NCBI RefSeq assembly: GCF_018736045.1 | Contig: NZ_CP076132.1 | Location: 4,387,501 to 4,451,500 of the forward strand | Reading direction: 5' to 3' | DNA from: Flammeovirga yaeyamensis | GTDB lineage: Bacteria > Bacteroidota > Bacteroidia > Cytophagales > Flammeovirgaceae | Length of the DNA: 64,000 nt | Shown: piece by piece, positions 36,739 through 45,104 of the stretch | How the letters are laid out: every line of letters begins with the position of its first letter | Position numbering within the stretch: position 1 is the stretch's first letter | Notes under the pieces: model-generated | Told to the model about the DNA's origin: nothing | Seen by the model: only the letters and a program-made list of their open reading frames with translations | Databases searched by the model: none | Program-made: the position numbers and the translations under genes

Positions 36739-36771
36739 ATGTTGGTCTTAAAATTACATATCGAATCATAG
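36739..36771 (+). CDS. Leader peptide with strong Shine-Dalgarno
   Basis: Ten-codon ORF (MLVLKLHIES, TAG) in the rtcB leader. AAGGAGG at 36724-36730 lies 8 nt before the ATG, ideal for anti-SD pairing. I see no comparable SD before the other genes of the window, as expected for this phylum, where the anti-SD is usually occluded. The stop codon overlaps the 5' arm of the downstream hairpin. Four of the ten codons encode Leu or Val. The peptide itself may be irrelevant; its translation may be the signal. Confidence 0.45.
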   Translation: MLVLKLHIES

Positions 36772-36864
36772 ACTGAGATTCAAAAATTTCTTGATATTTT
36801 GAATCCCGCCATCTTTATCAAAAAGCATGGCCTAATCTCTATATCAGTCTAACAATCATTTTTA
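36770..36864 (+). ncRNA. Structured leader with mutually exclusive hairpins
   Basis: Inner hairpin GATTCAAAA (36777-36785) / TTTTGAATC (36797-36805), 9 bp. Outer stem: AGACTGA (36770-36776) / TCAGTCT (36844-36850), with GAGATT / AATCTC (36834-36839) as a competing extension. The inner and outer extensions both use GATT at 36777-36780. U-rich sequence follows (CATTTTTATTTCATTTT). The layout is that of an attenuator reading translation of the leader ORF; function is inferred. Confidence 0.4.
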
Positions 36865-36973
36865 TTTCATTTTAGAATAATCAGGTTAATTTTTAATCTG
36901 TGTCACTGTATTCTATTGTTATCACTTTTTTAAGTAATACAATATTCAGTGATTGATTTGTATATCAAATAAT

Positions 36974-38377
36974 ATGGGCCAACAGAAACTGAAGGGTAAA
37001 CACCTTCGTGCCATTCAATATGCTTCGAATAAGGCAATAAGTCTTGCTGTGCAAATAATGGCGAAGCATTATAAACATACCTCAATGCAAGATCAGTTAG
37101 TGTTGCTTGAGGACATCAAAAATAATTATTCAAAATACTTAGCGGATGAGGTGCTATCGCCGATTGCTAAAGTATTTCAACCAGAAATTAATGTAAAAAG
37201 ACAGCAGGTGGAACTACTTGCTGAAGCCAAAGATTTTAATGTATTCGGTCGAAAACATATAAGCAGTAATGCCTACCAACAAATGCGTTGGGCAATGAAA
37301 TTACCTGTAGTACATAGCGGGGCAATGATGCCCGATGCACACCAAGGTTATGGATTACCCATTGGCGGTGTTTTAGCAACAAACAATGTAGTTATTCCTT
37401 ATGGTGTTGGAGTAGACATCGGTTGCCGAATGAGTCTAACAATTTATCCAATCCAACCTAATTTCTTGAAACGCTATGAATATCAAATAAAGCAAGCGTT
37501 GAAAGAATATACCAATTTCGGAACGGGTGGGGAATTAGGTATCCCTCAGGAACATGAGATTTTAGATCGTGATACCTTCTCTGCAACTTCCTTATTAAAG
37601 CAATTACATGGGAGAGCAAGTAGACAACTAGGTACTTCGGGGTCTGGAAATCACTTTGTAGAATTTGGTACTGTGACACTCCCATCAGAAAATCCATTCC
37701 AATTGGAAGCAGGTGAATATGTGGGCTTACTAGCCCATTCAGGATCGAGAGGTTTAGGGGCAACAATAGCAAATCATTATACAAAAATTGCCAAAGAAAA
37801 ATGTCTTTTGCCCTCTCCTACTCAAAATTTGGCTTGGTTGGATTTAAACACTCAGGAAGGTCAGGAATACTGGCTTTCGATGAACTTGGCAGGTGATTAT
37901 GCAAAGGCTTGTCATGATCAGATTCACCATCACTTGGCCAAAGCTTTAGGAATTAAAGCAGTGGCTAAGGTGGAGAACCATCACAATTTTGCTTGGAAAG
38001 AAATGCAGGCAGATGGTACAGAATGCATAGTGCATCGTAAAGGGGCGACTCCTGCAGGAAAAGGTGTTTTGGGAATCATTCCTGGTTCGATGACGGCGAA
38101 TGGGTATATCGTTCAAGGTAAAGGTGAAAATGCTTCTCTTCAATCGGCATCACATGGTGCAGGACGACAGTTTTCTCGATCTAAAACCAAGGAGAAAATA
38201 ACGGGAAGTCAGTTAAAGAAAATCCTTCAGAAAGAACAAGTCACCCTTATTGGAGGAAGTATAGATGAAGCACCCATCGCTTATAAAAACATTGAGGAAG
38301 TCATGAGTAGTCAGACTCACCTTGTGGATGTGGTAGGTACCTTTTCTCCTAAAATTGTTCGAATGGATAAAGCTTAA
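36974..38377 (+). CDS. rtcB: RNA ligase RtcB (RtcB2-like, PrfH partner)
   Basis: 467 residues from ATG 36974; an upstream in-frame TTG at 36953 is less likely. RtcB joins 2',3'-cyclic phosphate or 3'-phosphate RNA to 5'-OH ends using GTP and Mn. Metal/GMP-site landmarks: MPDAHQGYGLPIGG, VDIGC (D148, C151), GSGNHFVEFG, HSGSRGLGATI and the guanylylated His H394 in ASHGAGR. It is followed after 2 nt by prfH, the pairing known to rescue ribosomes cut in the 16S decoding centre: PrfH releases the stalled peptide and the RtcB2 type reseals the rRNA. An unusual leader precedes it. Confidence 0.95.
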   Translation: MGQQKLKGKHLRAIQYASNKAISLAVQIMAKHYKHTSMQDQLVLLEDIKNNYSKYLADEVLSPIAKVFQPEINVKRQQVELLAEAKDFNVFGRKHISSNAYQQMRWAMKLPVVHSGAMMPDAHQGYGLPIGGVLATNNVVIPYGVGVDIGCRMSLTIYPIQPNFLKRYEYQIKQALKEYTNFGTGGELGIPQEHEILDRDTFSATSLLKQLHGRASRQLGTSGSGNHFVEFGTVTLPSENPFQLEAGEYVGLLAHSGSRGLGATIANHYTKIAKEKCLLPSPTQNLAWLDLNTQEGQEYWLSMNLAGDYAKACHDQIHHHLAKALGIKAVAKVENHHNFAWKEMQADGTECIVHRKGATPAGKGVLGIIPGSMTANGYIVQGKGENASLQSASHGAGRQFSRSKTKEKITGSQLKKILQKEQVTLIGGSIDEAPIAYKNIEEVMSSQTHLVDVVGTFSPKIVRMDKA

Positions 38378-38379
38378 TC

Positions 38380-39018
38380 ATGATGAAAAATAGTAATTCA
38401 GAATTATATATTCAGATCACCTCAGGAAGAGGTCCGGCGGAATGTTGTTGGGTAGTCGCTAAGCTTTTGAAAGAAGTTTTGGACGATTTAAAATCAAAAA
38501 ATATAGAACATCAAGTGCTTTCTCGAATGGATGGACCTTTGCATCATACGTTGAGTTCAGTGATCATAAAAGCAAAAGGTAAGTATTTGGAAAATCAATT
38601 AAAGGAATGGCGTGGTACAATACAGTGGATTGGTAAAAGTCCTTACCGGAAATTCCATAAACGCAAAAATTGGTTTGTAGCTATCGACTTCTTTGCTGAA
38701 AGAGAAGTTGAAAAGTTGAATGCTAAAGACCTGCAATTCCAAACGTTTAGAGGTTCTGGTCCTGGAGGTCAACATCGAAACAAAGTGGAAACAGCAGTTC
38801 GTGTGATTCATGTGCCTAGTGGAATTAGTGTGGAAGTTTCTGATGGAAAATCGCAGCATCAGAACAAGCAAAAAGCGTTGGAGAAGATGAAAGAAAAGTT
38901 TGAAATCTTACGCTTAGAAAACACTAAAGAAAAGCTGGAACAACAATGGATGAATCACTTGGCTTTAGAAAGAGGTAACGCCGTGAAAGTTTATAAAGGA
39001 CCACATTTCAAACAATAA
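38380..39018 (+). CDS. prfH: Peptide chain release factor homologue PrfH
   Basis: 212 residues. It retains the peptidyl-tRNA hydrolysis domain with GGQ (129-131) in FRGSGPGGQHRNKVETAVRV but lacks the stop-codon recognition domain of RF1/RF2. The N-terminal part carries ITSGRGPAECCWVVAKLL, typical of PrfH. Work on RtcB2-PrfH pairs shows that PrfH acts on ribosomes with damaged 16S rRNA. It starts 2 nt after rtcB, so the two are co-translated. Tandem ATGs at 38380 and 38383 are equivalent. Confidence 0.95.
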   Translation: MMKNSNSELYIQITSGRGPAECCWVVAKLLKEVLDDLKSKNIEHQVLSRMDGPLHHTLSSVIIKAKGKYLENQLKEWRGTIQWIGKSPYRKFHKRKNWFVAIDFFAEREVEKLNAKDLQFQTFRGSGPGGQHRNKVETAVRVIHVPSGISVEVSDGKSQHQNKQKALEKMKEKFEILRLENTKEKLEQQWMNHLALERGNAVKVYKGPHFKQ

Positions 39019-39087
39019 GTAATCAGTAAACAACTAATAATCATGTTTTTAAAATTAAAAATCAAAAAGTAATGACGTATAGACAAC

Positions 39088-39175
39088 ATCCAAATCCATT
39101 GAGTCTAACACCTCATTAAACAGGAAGCAAAGTACTGATTTGATGAGGATTGGACTCCCCTGCCATCATTGGCAA
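39088..39175 (+). other. Highly foldable intergenic RNA after prfH
   Basis: CCTCATTAAA (39111-39120) / TTTGATGAGG (39139-39148) forms a 10-bp stem with one G-T pair, enclosed by GAGTC (39101-39105) / GACTC (39153-39157). CCAAAT / ATTGG lies further out, and TGCCA-TCAT-TGGCA (39161-39174) is a further hairpin. It may stabilise the rtcB-prfH mRNA end or regulate the next gene. No U-tract follows. Confidence 0.35.
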
Positions 39176-39203
39176 TATCTAAAAGTCCAAATCACAAATC
39201 GTT

Positions 39204-40142
39204 ATGCAAACCGAAATATTAGAACTTGTTCTGGCATCTGTTGATGTTGAACAAAAGTATTTTTCATATAAAAAAGAGGAATATGTGCGTCATTTATTAG
39301 AGATGGTAATATCAAAAAACCTCCATTCAAAATCTTTAATTAAGAATAGTTCATTTGATTTTTTATTGAATAAACCTGCCTTTCATCGGCTCACTGCAAA
39401 AAGCGGAAAAGCGCAATATTCAAAGGATCAATTCATTTATTCAGATGATCTAAAGCATTTTAAAATCACATTGGGGCGATGGGGTGAATTCGAAAATCAT
39501 CGTAATGATGACTGGTACCAAACCTCATTACCTGGTGAAAACTTAGTGATACAACTCAATTTTGATTTAGACCATGAGTTGATCTACAGGAAGTTTTTTG
39601 ACATTGATGACTGGCATCCTTTTACCATGTCTTGTCATCCTATTTCAGAAAAATATTCTACAATGGCTTGGTCTAGACTTGATTTTAATCTAGACACGGG
39701 AGAAGCATTTATAGAAGAAATACAAAATGATTGGTTGAGAGATGCTTTAGATACACATAGAAAAATCAAATCAATTCCAGAGAAAAGACAGAAGAATCAT
39801 TAGATCACAGACTTTGTCAGCTTAGATGATTTAGACCTTTACATCGATGCTTTAAAACAGTACAATACGTATTGGTCAGAAGCTATGCTGATGTGTTCTG
39901 TCCAATTTCTATTAGAAGAAATTGGAGTTACAAAGATCTATTACCATACTTTCGAGAGTGGAAATTATTTTAAAAAGTTAGAAAATTGTCCACCTCCAAA
40001 GTCTCTATATACCAAGCTTCCTAAAAAGTTTGGGTTTAAAAAGACGAAACAACTTCCTCAGTTTTGGAAGAAAGAACATTTCATGAAAAAGAGAATTCGA
40101 AAGTTTGATGGAGAAGTGTTTTGTTTTGATTTTTCAGCATAA
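39204..40142 (+). pseudogene. Hypothetical gene split by one in-frame TAG
   Basis: An open frame of 199 codons ends at TAG 39801-39803. The very next codon continues in the same frame for 112 more codons (ITDFVSLDDLDLYIDALKQY, ... MCSVQFLLEEIGVTKIYYHT, ... PPPKSLYTKLPKKFGFKKTK) to a stop at 40142. The C-terminal part from the ATG at 39885 (85 codons) looks like a protein core rather than an independent start. The intact product would be about 312 residues. Neither part belongs to a family I recognise; both are rich in aromatic and charged residues and have no signal peptide. It follows rtcB-prfH on the same strand after a structured gap. Either a recent nonsense mutation or recoding. Confidence 0.7.
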
Positions 40143-40149
40143 AAAAAAC

Positions 40150-40184
40150 GACTGTCTCCTTTCTATTTTAAAAGTGAGGCAGTC
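40150..40184 (+). terminator. Hairpin after the split gene
   Basis: GACTGtCTC / GAGgCAGTC arms with a 17-nt loop, followed by TATTTCAATATTAATTTT; weak U-tract. Confidence 0.5.
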
Positions 40185-40284
40185 TATTTCAATATTAATT
40201 TTACATCAACAAGGTCCCCATCTGCAATATTCATCAATTCTTCTTTCTACTTTTACATCAACTTAAACCTTTTGACTAAACTCC

Positions 40285-41193
40285 ATGAAAAACGTATTCC
40301 CTTATCTTTTGATCCTCCTTACCGTATTCGGTTGTCAGAAAAAACAACAGCAGACCATCGATTTACAAGGTCATAGAGGCTGTAGAGGCATTTATCCTGA
40401 AAACACGAATGAAGCATTTTTAAAGGCCTTAGAAATTGGAGTAACTACTTTGGAAATGGATGTGGTGATCTCAAAAGATAAGAAAGTAGTGGTGTCTCAT
40501 GAGCCGTTTTTCTCTCACGAAATAGCGATTTCCCCACAAGGAGCTACAATTACAAAAGGCACGGAACACGACCACAATATTTATGCGCTCAACTACGACG
40601 ATATCAAAAAATATGATGTCGGATCGAGACCTCATGATCGTTTCCCACATCAAAAAAAGTTTGTGACTTACAAACCCTTATTAAGTGAGGTGATCGAAAA
40701 CGCTGAAGCATATGCGAAAGAACATCAACTGAAAAAACCTTATTATAATATTGAAATCAAAAGGCAACCAAAGTATGATTCTATCTACCACCCCGGTGTT
40801 GAAGAATTTGCTCAGTTGGTGATGGATGAAATCAAAAAGTATCCATTTAAAGAGCGTATTTTCATTCAATCTTTTGATGTGGAATCTTTACAAGAAGTTC
40901 GAAAAATTGCTCCTGAATACAAAACTGTCTATTTGATAGAAAACGAGAAATCATTCGAAGAAAACATGAACACGTTGGGTTATACCCCAGAAGTATATAG
41001 TCCGTATTTCGAATTGGTTGATCAAGAATTGGTCGAAAAATGCAAAGCGAAAAATATGCTGATTATTCCTTGGACAGTGAATGAAACTCAGGACATGGAA
41101 GCTATGATTAATCTAAAAGTAGATGGCATTATTTCGGATTATCCTGGGAGATTGAAGGAAGTGTTGGAAGAACATGGTATATTAATAATTTAA
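40285..41193 (+). CDS. Glycerophosphodiester phosphodiesterase lipoprotein
   Basis: 302-residue GDPD-fold enzyme. The lipoprotein signal is MKNVFPYLLILLTVFGC (C17). Catalytic elements: LQGHRGCRGIYPENTNEAF (His and Arg), LEMDVVISKDKKVVVSHEP (Glu, Asp and second His) and YNIEIKRQP (Glu); the C-terminus has the typical PWTVNETQDMEAMINLKVDG. It cleaves glycerophosphodiesters from lipid turnover into glycerol-3-phosphate and an alcohol in the periplasm or on the surface. Single gene. TTTTACATCAAC occurs twice, about 50 nt apart, upstream. Confidence 0.92.
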   Translation: MKNVFPYLLILLTVFGCQKKQQQTIDLQGHRGCRGIYPENTNEAFLKALEIGVTTLEMDVVISKDKKVVVSHEPFFSHEIAISPQGATITKGTEHDHNIYALNYDDIKKYDVGSRPHDRFPHQKKFVTYKPLLSEVIENAEAYAKEHQLKKPYYNIEIKRQPKYDSIYHPGVEEFAQLVMDEIKKYPFKERIFIQSFDVESLQEVRKIAPEYKTVYLIENEKSFEENMNTLGYTPEVYSPYFELVDQELVEKCKAKNMLIIPWTVNETQDMEAMINLKVDGIISDYPGRLKEVLEEHGILII

Positions 41194-41215
41194 TAAACTA
41201 ATATTCTACCAAATA

Positions 41216-41548
41216 ATGGACTTAGAAATAAGAGATATTTTAACGGGCTTTCTAATACTATCAATCATTTACATATTTACAGGATTACGGGCCCAACTAC
41301 TCTGGAAAATTTTACGTGATAAAGGAATTGTATATACTAGTGAGGAAGATTTTCTAAGGACTTTACTTCTCCCTTATAGTTCGTCGACTGAAATTTTAAG
41401 TACATTATTTTGGTGCTTTAACATATACATACCTCTCCCTTTGTATTTTAATATATCAAAATATAAATGGTACTATATATTGTTTAATATAATACAAGTG
41501 ATGTTGTTGGGGCTGTATATATTTTTTATAGGAATTTTTCTATTCTAA
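41216..41548 (+). CDS. Small membrane protein, unknown
   Basis: 110 residues, 23 nt after the GDPD gene on the same strand. One hydrophobic helix spans about residues 8-28 (ILTGFLILSIIYIFTGL), and two more are near the C-terminus (TLFWCFNIYIPLPLYF and ILFNIIQVMLLGLYIFFIGI). Strongly AT-rich. No family recognised; possibly co-transcribed with GDPD. Confidence 0.5.
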   Translation: MDLEIRDILTGFLILSIIYIFTGLRAQLLWKILRDKGIVYTSEEDFLRTLLLPYSSSTEILSTLFWCFNIYIPLPLYFNISKYKWYYILFNIIQVMLLGLYIFFIGIFLF

Positions 41549-41758
41549 CTAAATTTCAAGCTATAAAAGAATATCTTCATTTTTTTGAAGAAGATGATTG
41601 TTTATAAATGTAGATGGTATTATTTCAAAGTTTGTAGTTTCTATAAACTTTACTAGCTTACACCCTCATTATCAATAAATATAAAAAGTATTTCAGTTTA
41701 TTATTTTTTTGATTTATATACCTCAAAACAACTATCTAACATTTTAAGAACTTTGAAA

Positions 41759-43417
41759 ATGAAAAAATTAACTTCAATCCTGTTCATTCTATTACTACCT
41801 ACATTGTTGATTGGTCAATCTTCCACAACAATTACCGTTTCAGTGCCTAATGCTTCTGATGAAGTGTACATTACCGGGAATCAAAAAAGCTTGGGCGATT
41901 GGAAACCCAATAAAGTAATGTTGAATAAAGTAGCTGATCTCAAAAGAGAAATTCAACTTGAACTCACTTTTCCTATCGAATTTAAACTGACAAGAGGGAA
42001 TTGGGAATCAGAAGCGATTGTCGAAGATATTGAGCAATTCAGTAATATCATTATTTCAGAACATCAGGATCAGCTCCACCTAACTGTAGAAAGGTGGTCG
42101 GACGAAAAGATGACCAAAGGAAGATATTCACTTAAATATGATGTGGAATACCTAACCTCCAAACATTACCCTGGAGAAGAAAGACCATTAAGAATATTTT
42201 TACCCAAAGGATACAACTCCAATAAAAAATATCCTGTGGTATATGTATTAGATGGTGAAGCCCTTTTCGATCCTACCATTGGTAGTATTTCTATACTTCA
42301 GGCCAATACAAATATGGGGAGCAATGTGATTCCTGAATGTATTGTGGTAGGTATCGATAATATAGATCGAGGTAGAGATCTAAGTCCGAACTGGGGCATG
42401 GATAAGAACCTACCTGTAAGTGAATTCACTACAGAAGGTGATCTTTTTTACCAATGTGTTTTAGAAGAAATAGTACCATATATAAGTAATAGATATTCCG
42501 TATCCGGACATAATACATTGATTGGTCATTCGGATGCAGGAAATTTTGTCACTAAGGTTTATCTAAAAGATCAAGACGTTTTTGATGGGATCATCGCTTT
42601 ATCTGTCAATGATTTTCAGAGTTATTTTCAGCAAAACTTTTTAAAGCATAAAAAAGAAAACAAGGACTACTTTATTGGTTATGGAAACAAAGACGATGAG
42701 TTTAATGTTTTCGGGGCTTACTTGGAACAACAGAAAGATTTAAGTGAGAATATACTTTCGAAAAAATACAATGCAGACCATATTGCCCTGCCAAATTCAA
42801 GTCTTTTTGACGCCATTAAATTTATCTTCAGAGACTTTAAAAACTATGATACCCTCATCAAAAAAGAGTACAATGAGTCATTTACTTACAAAAAATTTGA
42901 GCAAACATATGAAGAAGGCCTTATCAAAAAATATGGTATTGCTCAGCCGATAGCATATGATGTAATCTATTTACTCAATCAGGCACACGTTCAAAATAAC
43001 GTCTTCGTTTTCAATAAAATTTTAGATGAATTAGAACAATCTCACTTTCTTCAGTTACAAGTGATGTTCTTTTATGCAAATGACTTCAATCAAAAAGATA
43101 GAGCAAAAAAATACCTATATCAGATGCTCGAAAGTAAGGACGTGAATGATAAAATGATTTTTTATGCAAACCTCTATCAATACAAAGAATTCTTTATTGA
43201 TAAGCTAAACAAACCGAATGAGTTTATCGATTTTGTTGAGGCTGCAAAAAAGAAATGGCCTGAGTATACATTAGAATACAATTATACCATCCTTAAAACT
43301 GTAAAAGAGCAAAATATTAAGTTTGATAAGTACCAAAAGTATCTAAAGTTCTGTCAGAAAAACTTTTATGAGAACCGATACTTTAAGCAAGAAGATTTGA
43401 AAGAGTTAGGGGATTGA
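41759..43417 (+). CDS. Secreted esterase (alpha/beta hydrolase) with N-terminal starch-binding-like domain
   Basis: 552 residues from ATG 41759 (an in-frame TTG at 41753 adds two residues). Signal peptide to about LLIG. Residues 23-115 look like a CBM20/carbohydrate-binding-like beta-sandwich (VPNASDEVYITGNQKSLGDW). Residues about 125-370 are a D-type esterase/enterochelin-esterase-like hydrolase: KYPVVYVLDGEALF, and the nucleophile elbow GHSDAGN. The remaining ~180 residues are helical, TPR-like. It probably deacylates a carbohydrate or siderophore ester outside the cytoplasm; substrate unknown. Confidence 0.75.
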   Translation: MKKLTSILFILLLPTLLIGQSSTTITVSVPNASDEVYITGNQKSLGDWKPNKVMLNKVADLKREIQLELTFPIEFKLTRGNWESEAIVEDIEQFSNIIISEHQDQLHLTVERWSDEKMTKGRYSLKYDVEYLTSKHYPGEERPLRIFLPKGYNSNKKYPVVYVLDGEALFDPTIGSISILQANTNMGSNVIPECIVVGIDNIDRGRDLSPNWGMDKNLPVSEFTTEGDLFYQCVLEEIVPYISNRYSVSGHNTLIGHSDAGNFVTKVYLKDQDVFDGIIALSVNDFQSYFQQNFLKHKKENKDYFIGYGNKDDEFNVFGAYLEQQKDLSENILSKKYNADHIALPNSSLFDAIKFIFRDFKNYDTLIKKEYNESFTYKKFEQTYEEGLIKKYGIAQPIAYDVIYLLNQAHVQNNVFVFNKILDELEQSHFLQLQVMFFYANDFNQKDRAKKYLYQMLESKDVNDKMIFYANLYQYKEFFIDKLNKPNEFIDFVEAAKKKWPEYTLEYNYTILKTVKEQNIKFDKYQKYLKFCQKNFYENRYFKQEDLKELGD

Positions 43418-43422
43418 TTCCC

Positions 43423-44301
43423 CTAATTCACCCAAGTGATACAATTTATTAAACCTCCTTCTTTTACTACGGAGTTGATATTAATCGGCTCAATAATCTT
43501 ATTCGGATATAGTTCTTTGATGACTTCTAAGGCTTCTGCGTCTTTGTTGCCTTCGACTTCGAAGATGGGGAACAAAATGATGTTGTCGATGACTAAAAAG
43601 TTGGTATAAATTCCAATAGCACTCATTGAGTCTTTAGGCTTATCATCTTCTTCAAACCAAGGCATCATTGTATATTTCCATTTTAATTCATTCATTATTT
43701 TTTTAAAAGAAGCCACTACATATTCATCGTCATTACTAAAGTCATTGACCACAACTTCCCCTGTTTTTATCACTCTAAAATGACCATCAACATGACCAGT
43801 AGTGTCAATATCTTTTTTTTGATCTTTGACAAAATAAGGCTTTGCTTTGAGGGTTAAAGTCAACTCTTCAATTACTTGTTCTCTCGACCACTTAGGGTTT
43901 TCAGAAAAGACTCTTTCTGTTAAAAATACGATTCCATCGTGAAGTTCTACATTACCTCCATCAACATTTAAATCAGAATAAATGGCAGCAATTCTATTTA
44001 CCCTATTCACCTCCTGAGGTTTTGATTTTAGTTTAGTATAATTTTTTAAATAACTCGGCATGTATTTAAACTGAACCAAAGTTCCATCATTTGATTTTAT
44101 AGGCATGTAATCTCTACACCAGATATCTTTAGTTTCTAATAAAAATCTATAAGAGATACTATGCTTATTGAGCACCTTTTTGATGGTTTGCCAAGCTTGA
44201 GGATAGTCTTTTTCTAACTTTTCAGAAAAGTGAACTGTGGGAAAAGTATTCATTGTTTCATTCGATTTTAGGTAAATAGTTTGTTTAATATTTGATAGCA
44301 T
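43423..44301 (-). CDS. Agmatine deiminase / peptidyl-arginine deiminase family protein
   Basis: 292 residues of the guanidino-group-modifying fold: WCRDYMPIKSNDGTLVQF, LNVDGGNVELHDGIVFLTER, DTTGHVDGHFRVI (active-site His and Asp) and the C-terminal nucleophile Cys in EGGLINCITWVN. These enzymes hydrolyse agmatine or arginine-like guanidines to ureido products and ammonia. It is shorter than canonical AguA (about 365 residues), so the substrate may differ. An internal ATG at 44253 is also possible. Convergent with the esterase, whose stop is only 5 nt away. Confidence 0.85.
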   Translation of the reverse strand: MLSNIKQTIYLKSNETMNTFPTVHFSEKLEKDYPQAWQTIKKVLNKHSISYRFLLETKDIWCRDYMPIKSNDGTLVQFKYMPSYLKNYTKLKSKPQEVNRVNRIAAIYSDLNVDGGNVELHDGIVFLTERVFSENPKWSREQVIEELTLTLKAKPYFVKDQKKDIDTTGHVDGHFRVIKTGEVVVNDFSNDDEYVVASFKKIMNELKWKYTMMPWFEEDDKPKDSMSAIGIYTNFLVIDNIILFPIFEVEGNKDAEALEVIKELYPNKIIEPININSVVKEGGLINCITWVN

Positions 44302-44393
44302 TAATGTATGATAAACATTTTTGAGTCTTCTATATTCTTTATTAATTTTAAAATTAACATTTCAAACTGACTTATCATTAAAGCAAATTCAAA

Positions 44394-45089
44394 ATGAAAC
44401 AAACTTCTTTATTATTTACCTTATTGATCATCATTTTTTATTCTTGTAATAATAATGAAACTTCTGTTGAGTATTTATACCCTACTGATATAGGCAATAA
44501 TTGGTCTTACAAACATGAAAGATATATATCTGATTCTTTAATCTTTGATCAAGACATCACAATAGAAGTGATTGGTAGGAAAGAAATAAATGGTTACGAT
44601 TGTTTGATTTTTGAAGAGCAAAATGAAACTAAAAAAGGAGAACGTTATTATACTTTTTCAGAAAATAAATTCCTGTTTGTAGGACGTAACTATTATGGAT
44701 TTAGCCCAATTTTCCACCTACCTAATCATCAAAGTAACCTTAGGATTGAAAATGAATTATTCCCTGCTGATTCTTGCCCTGTAGTTTATGATTATCCTTT
44801 AGTTAATAATAAGACTTGGGAAGTAATTAATCATTCAAACTTGGAGGTAAAAAGAATAAAAAAAGTGATTGGTGATACGAGTATTACAGTTCCGGCAGGT
44901 ACCTTCCTATGTAAACATATTCATACAACTGACAATATGGGAGGTGCATTTCATGAATTTATAAATAAGGAAATCGGTTTAGTCAAAAAAGAGTTTTTGT
45001 ATACAAATATTCTAACCGATTATTATGGTGATATTGTTTATAATAAAAAATATAGATTTATTGATGTTTTAGAAGAATATAACTTCTAA
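44394..45089 (+). CDS. Hypothetical lipoprotein
   Basis: 231 residues; lipobox FYSC (C18) after MKQTSLLFTLLIIIFYSC. The mature part has YLYPTDIGNNWSYKHERYIS and a later VPAGTFLCKHIHTT, a pattern frequent in Bacteroidota surface lipoproteins of unknown role. It is divergent from the deiminase gene. Confidence 0.6.
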   Translation: MKQTSLLFTLLIIIFYSCNNNETSVEYLYPTDIGNNWSYKHERYISDSLIFDQDITIEVIGRKEINGYDCLIFEEQNETKKGERYYTFSENKFLFVGRNYYGFSPIFHLPNHQSNLRIENELFPADSCPVVYDYPLVNNKTWEVINHSNLEVKRIKKVIGDTSITVPAGTFLCKHIHTTDNMGGAFHEFINKEIGLVKKEFLYTNILTDYYGDIVYNKKYRFIDVLEEYNF

Positions 45090-45104
45090 TTAAGCATTGA
45101 TTAG

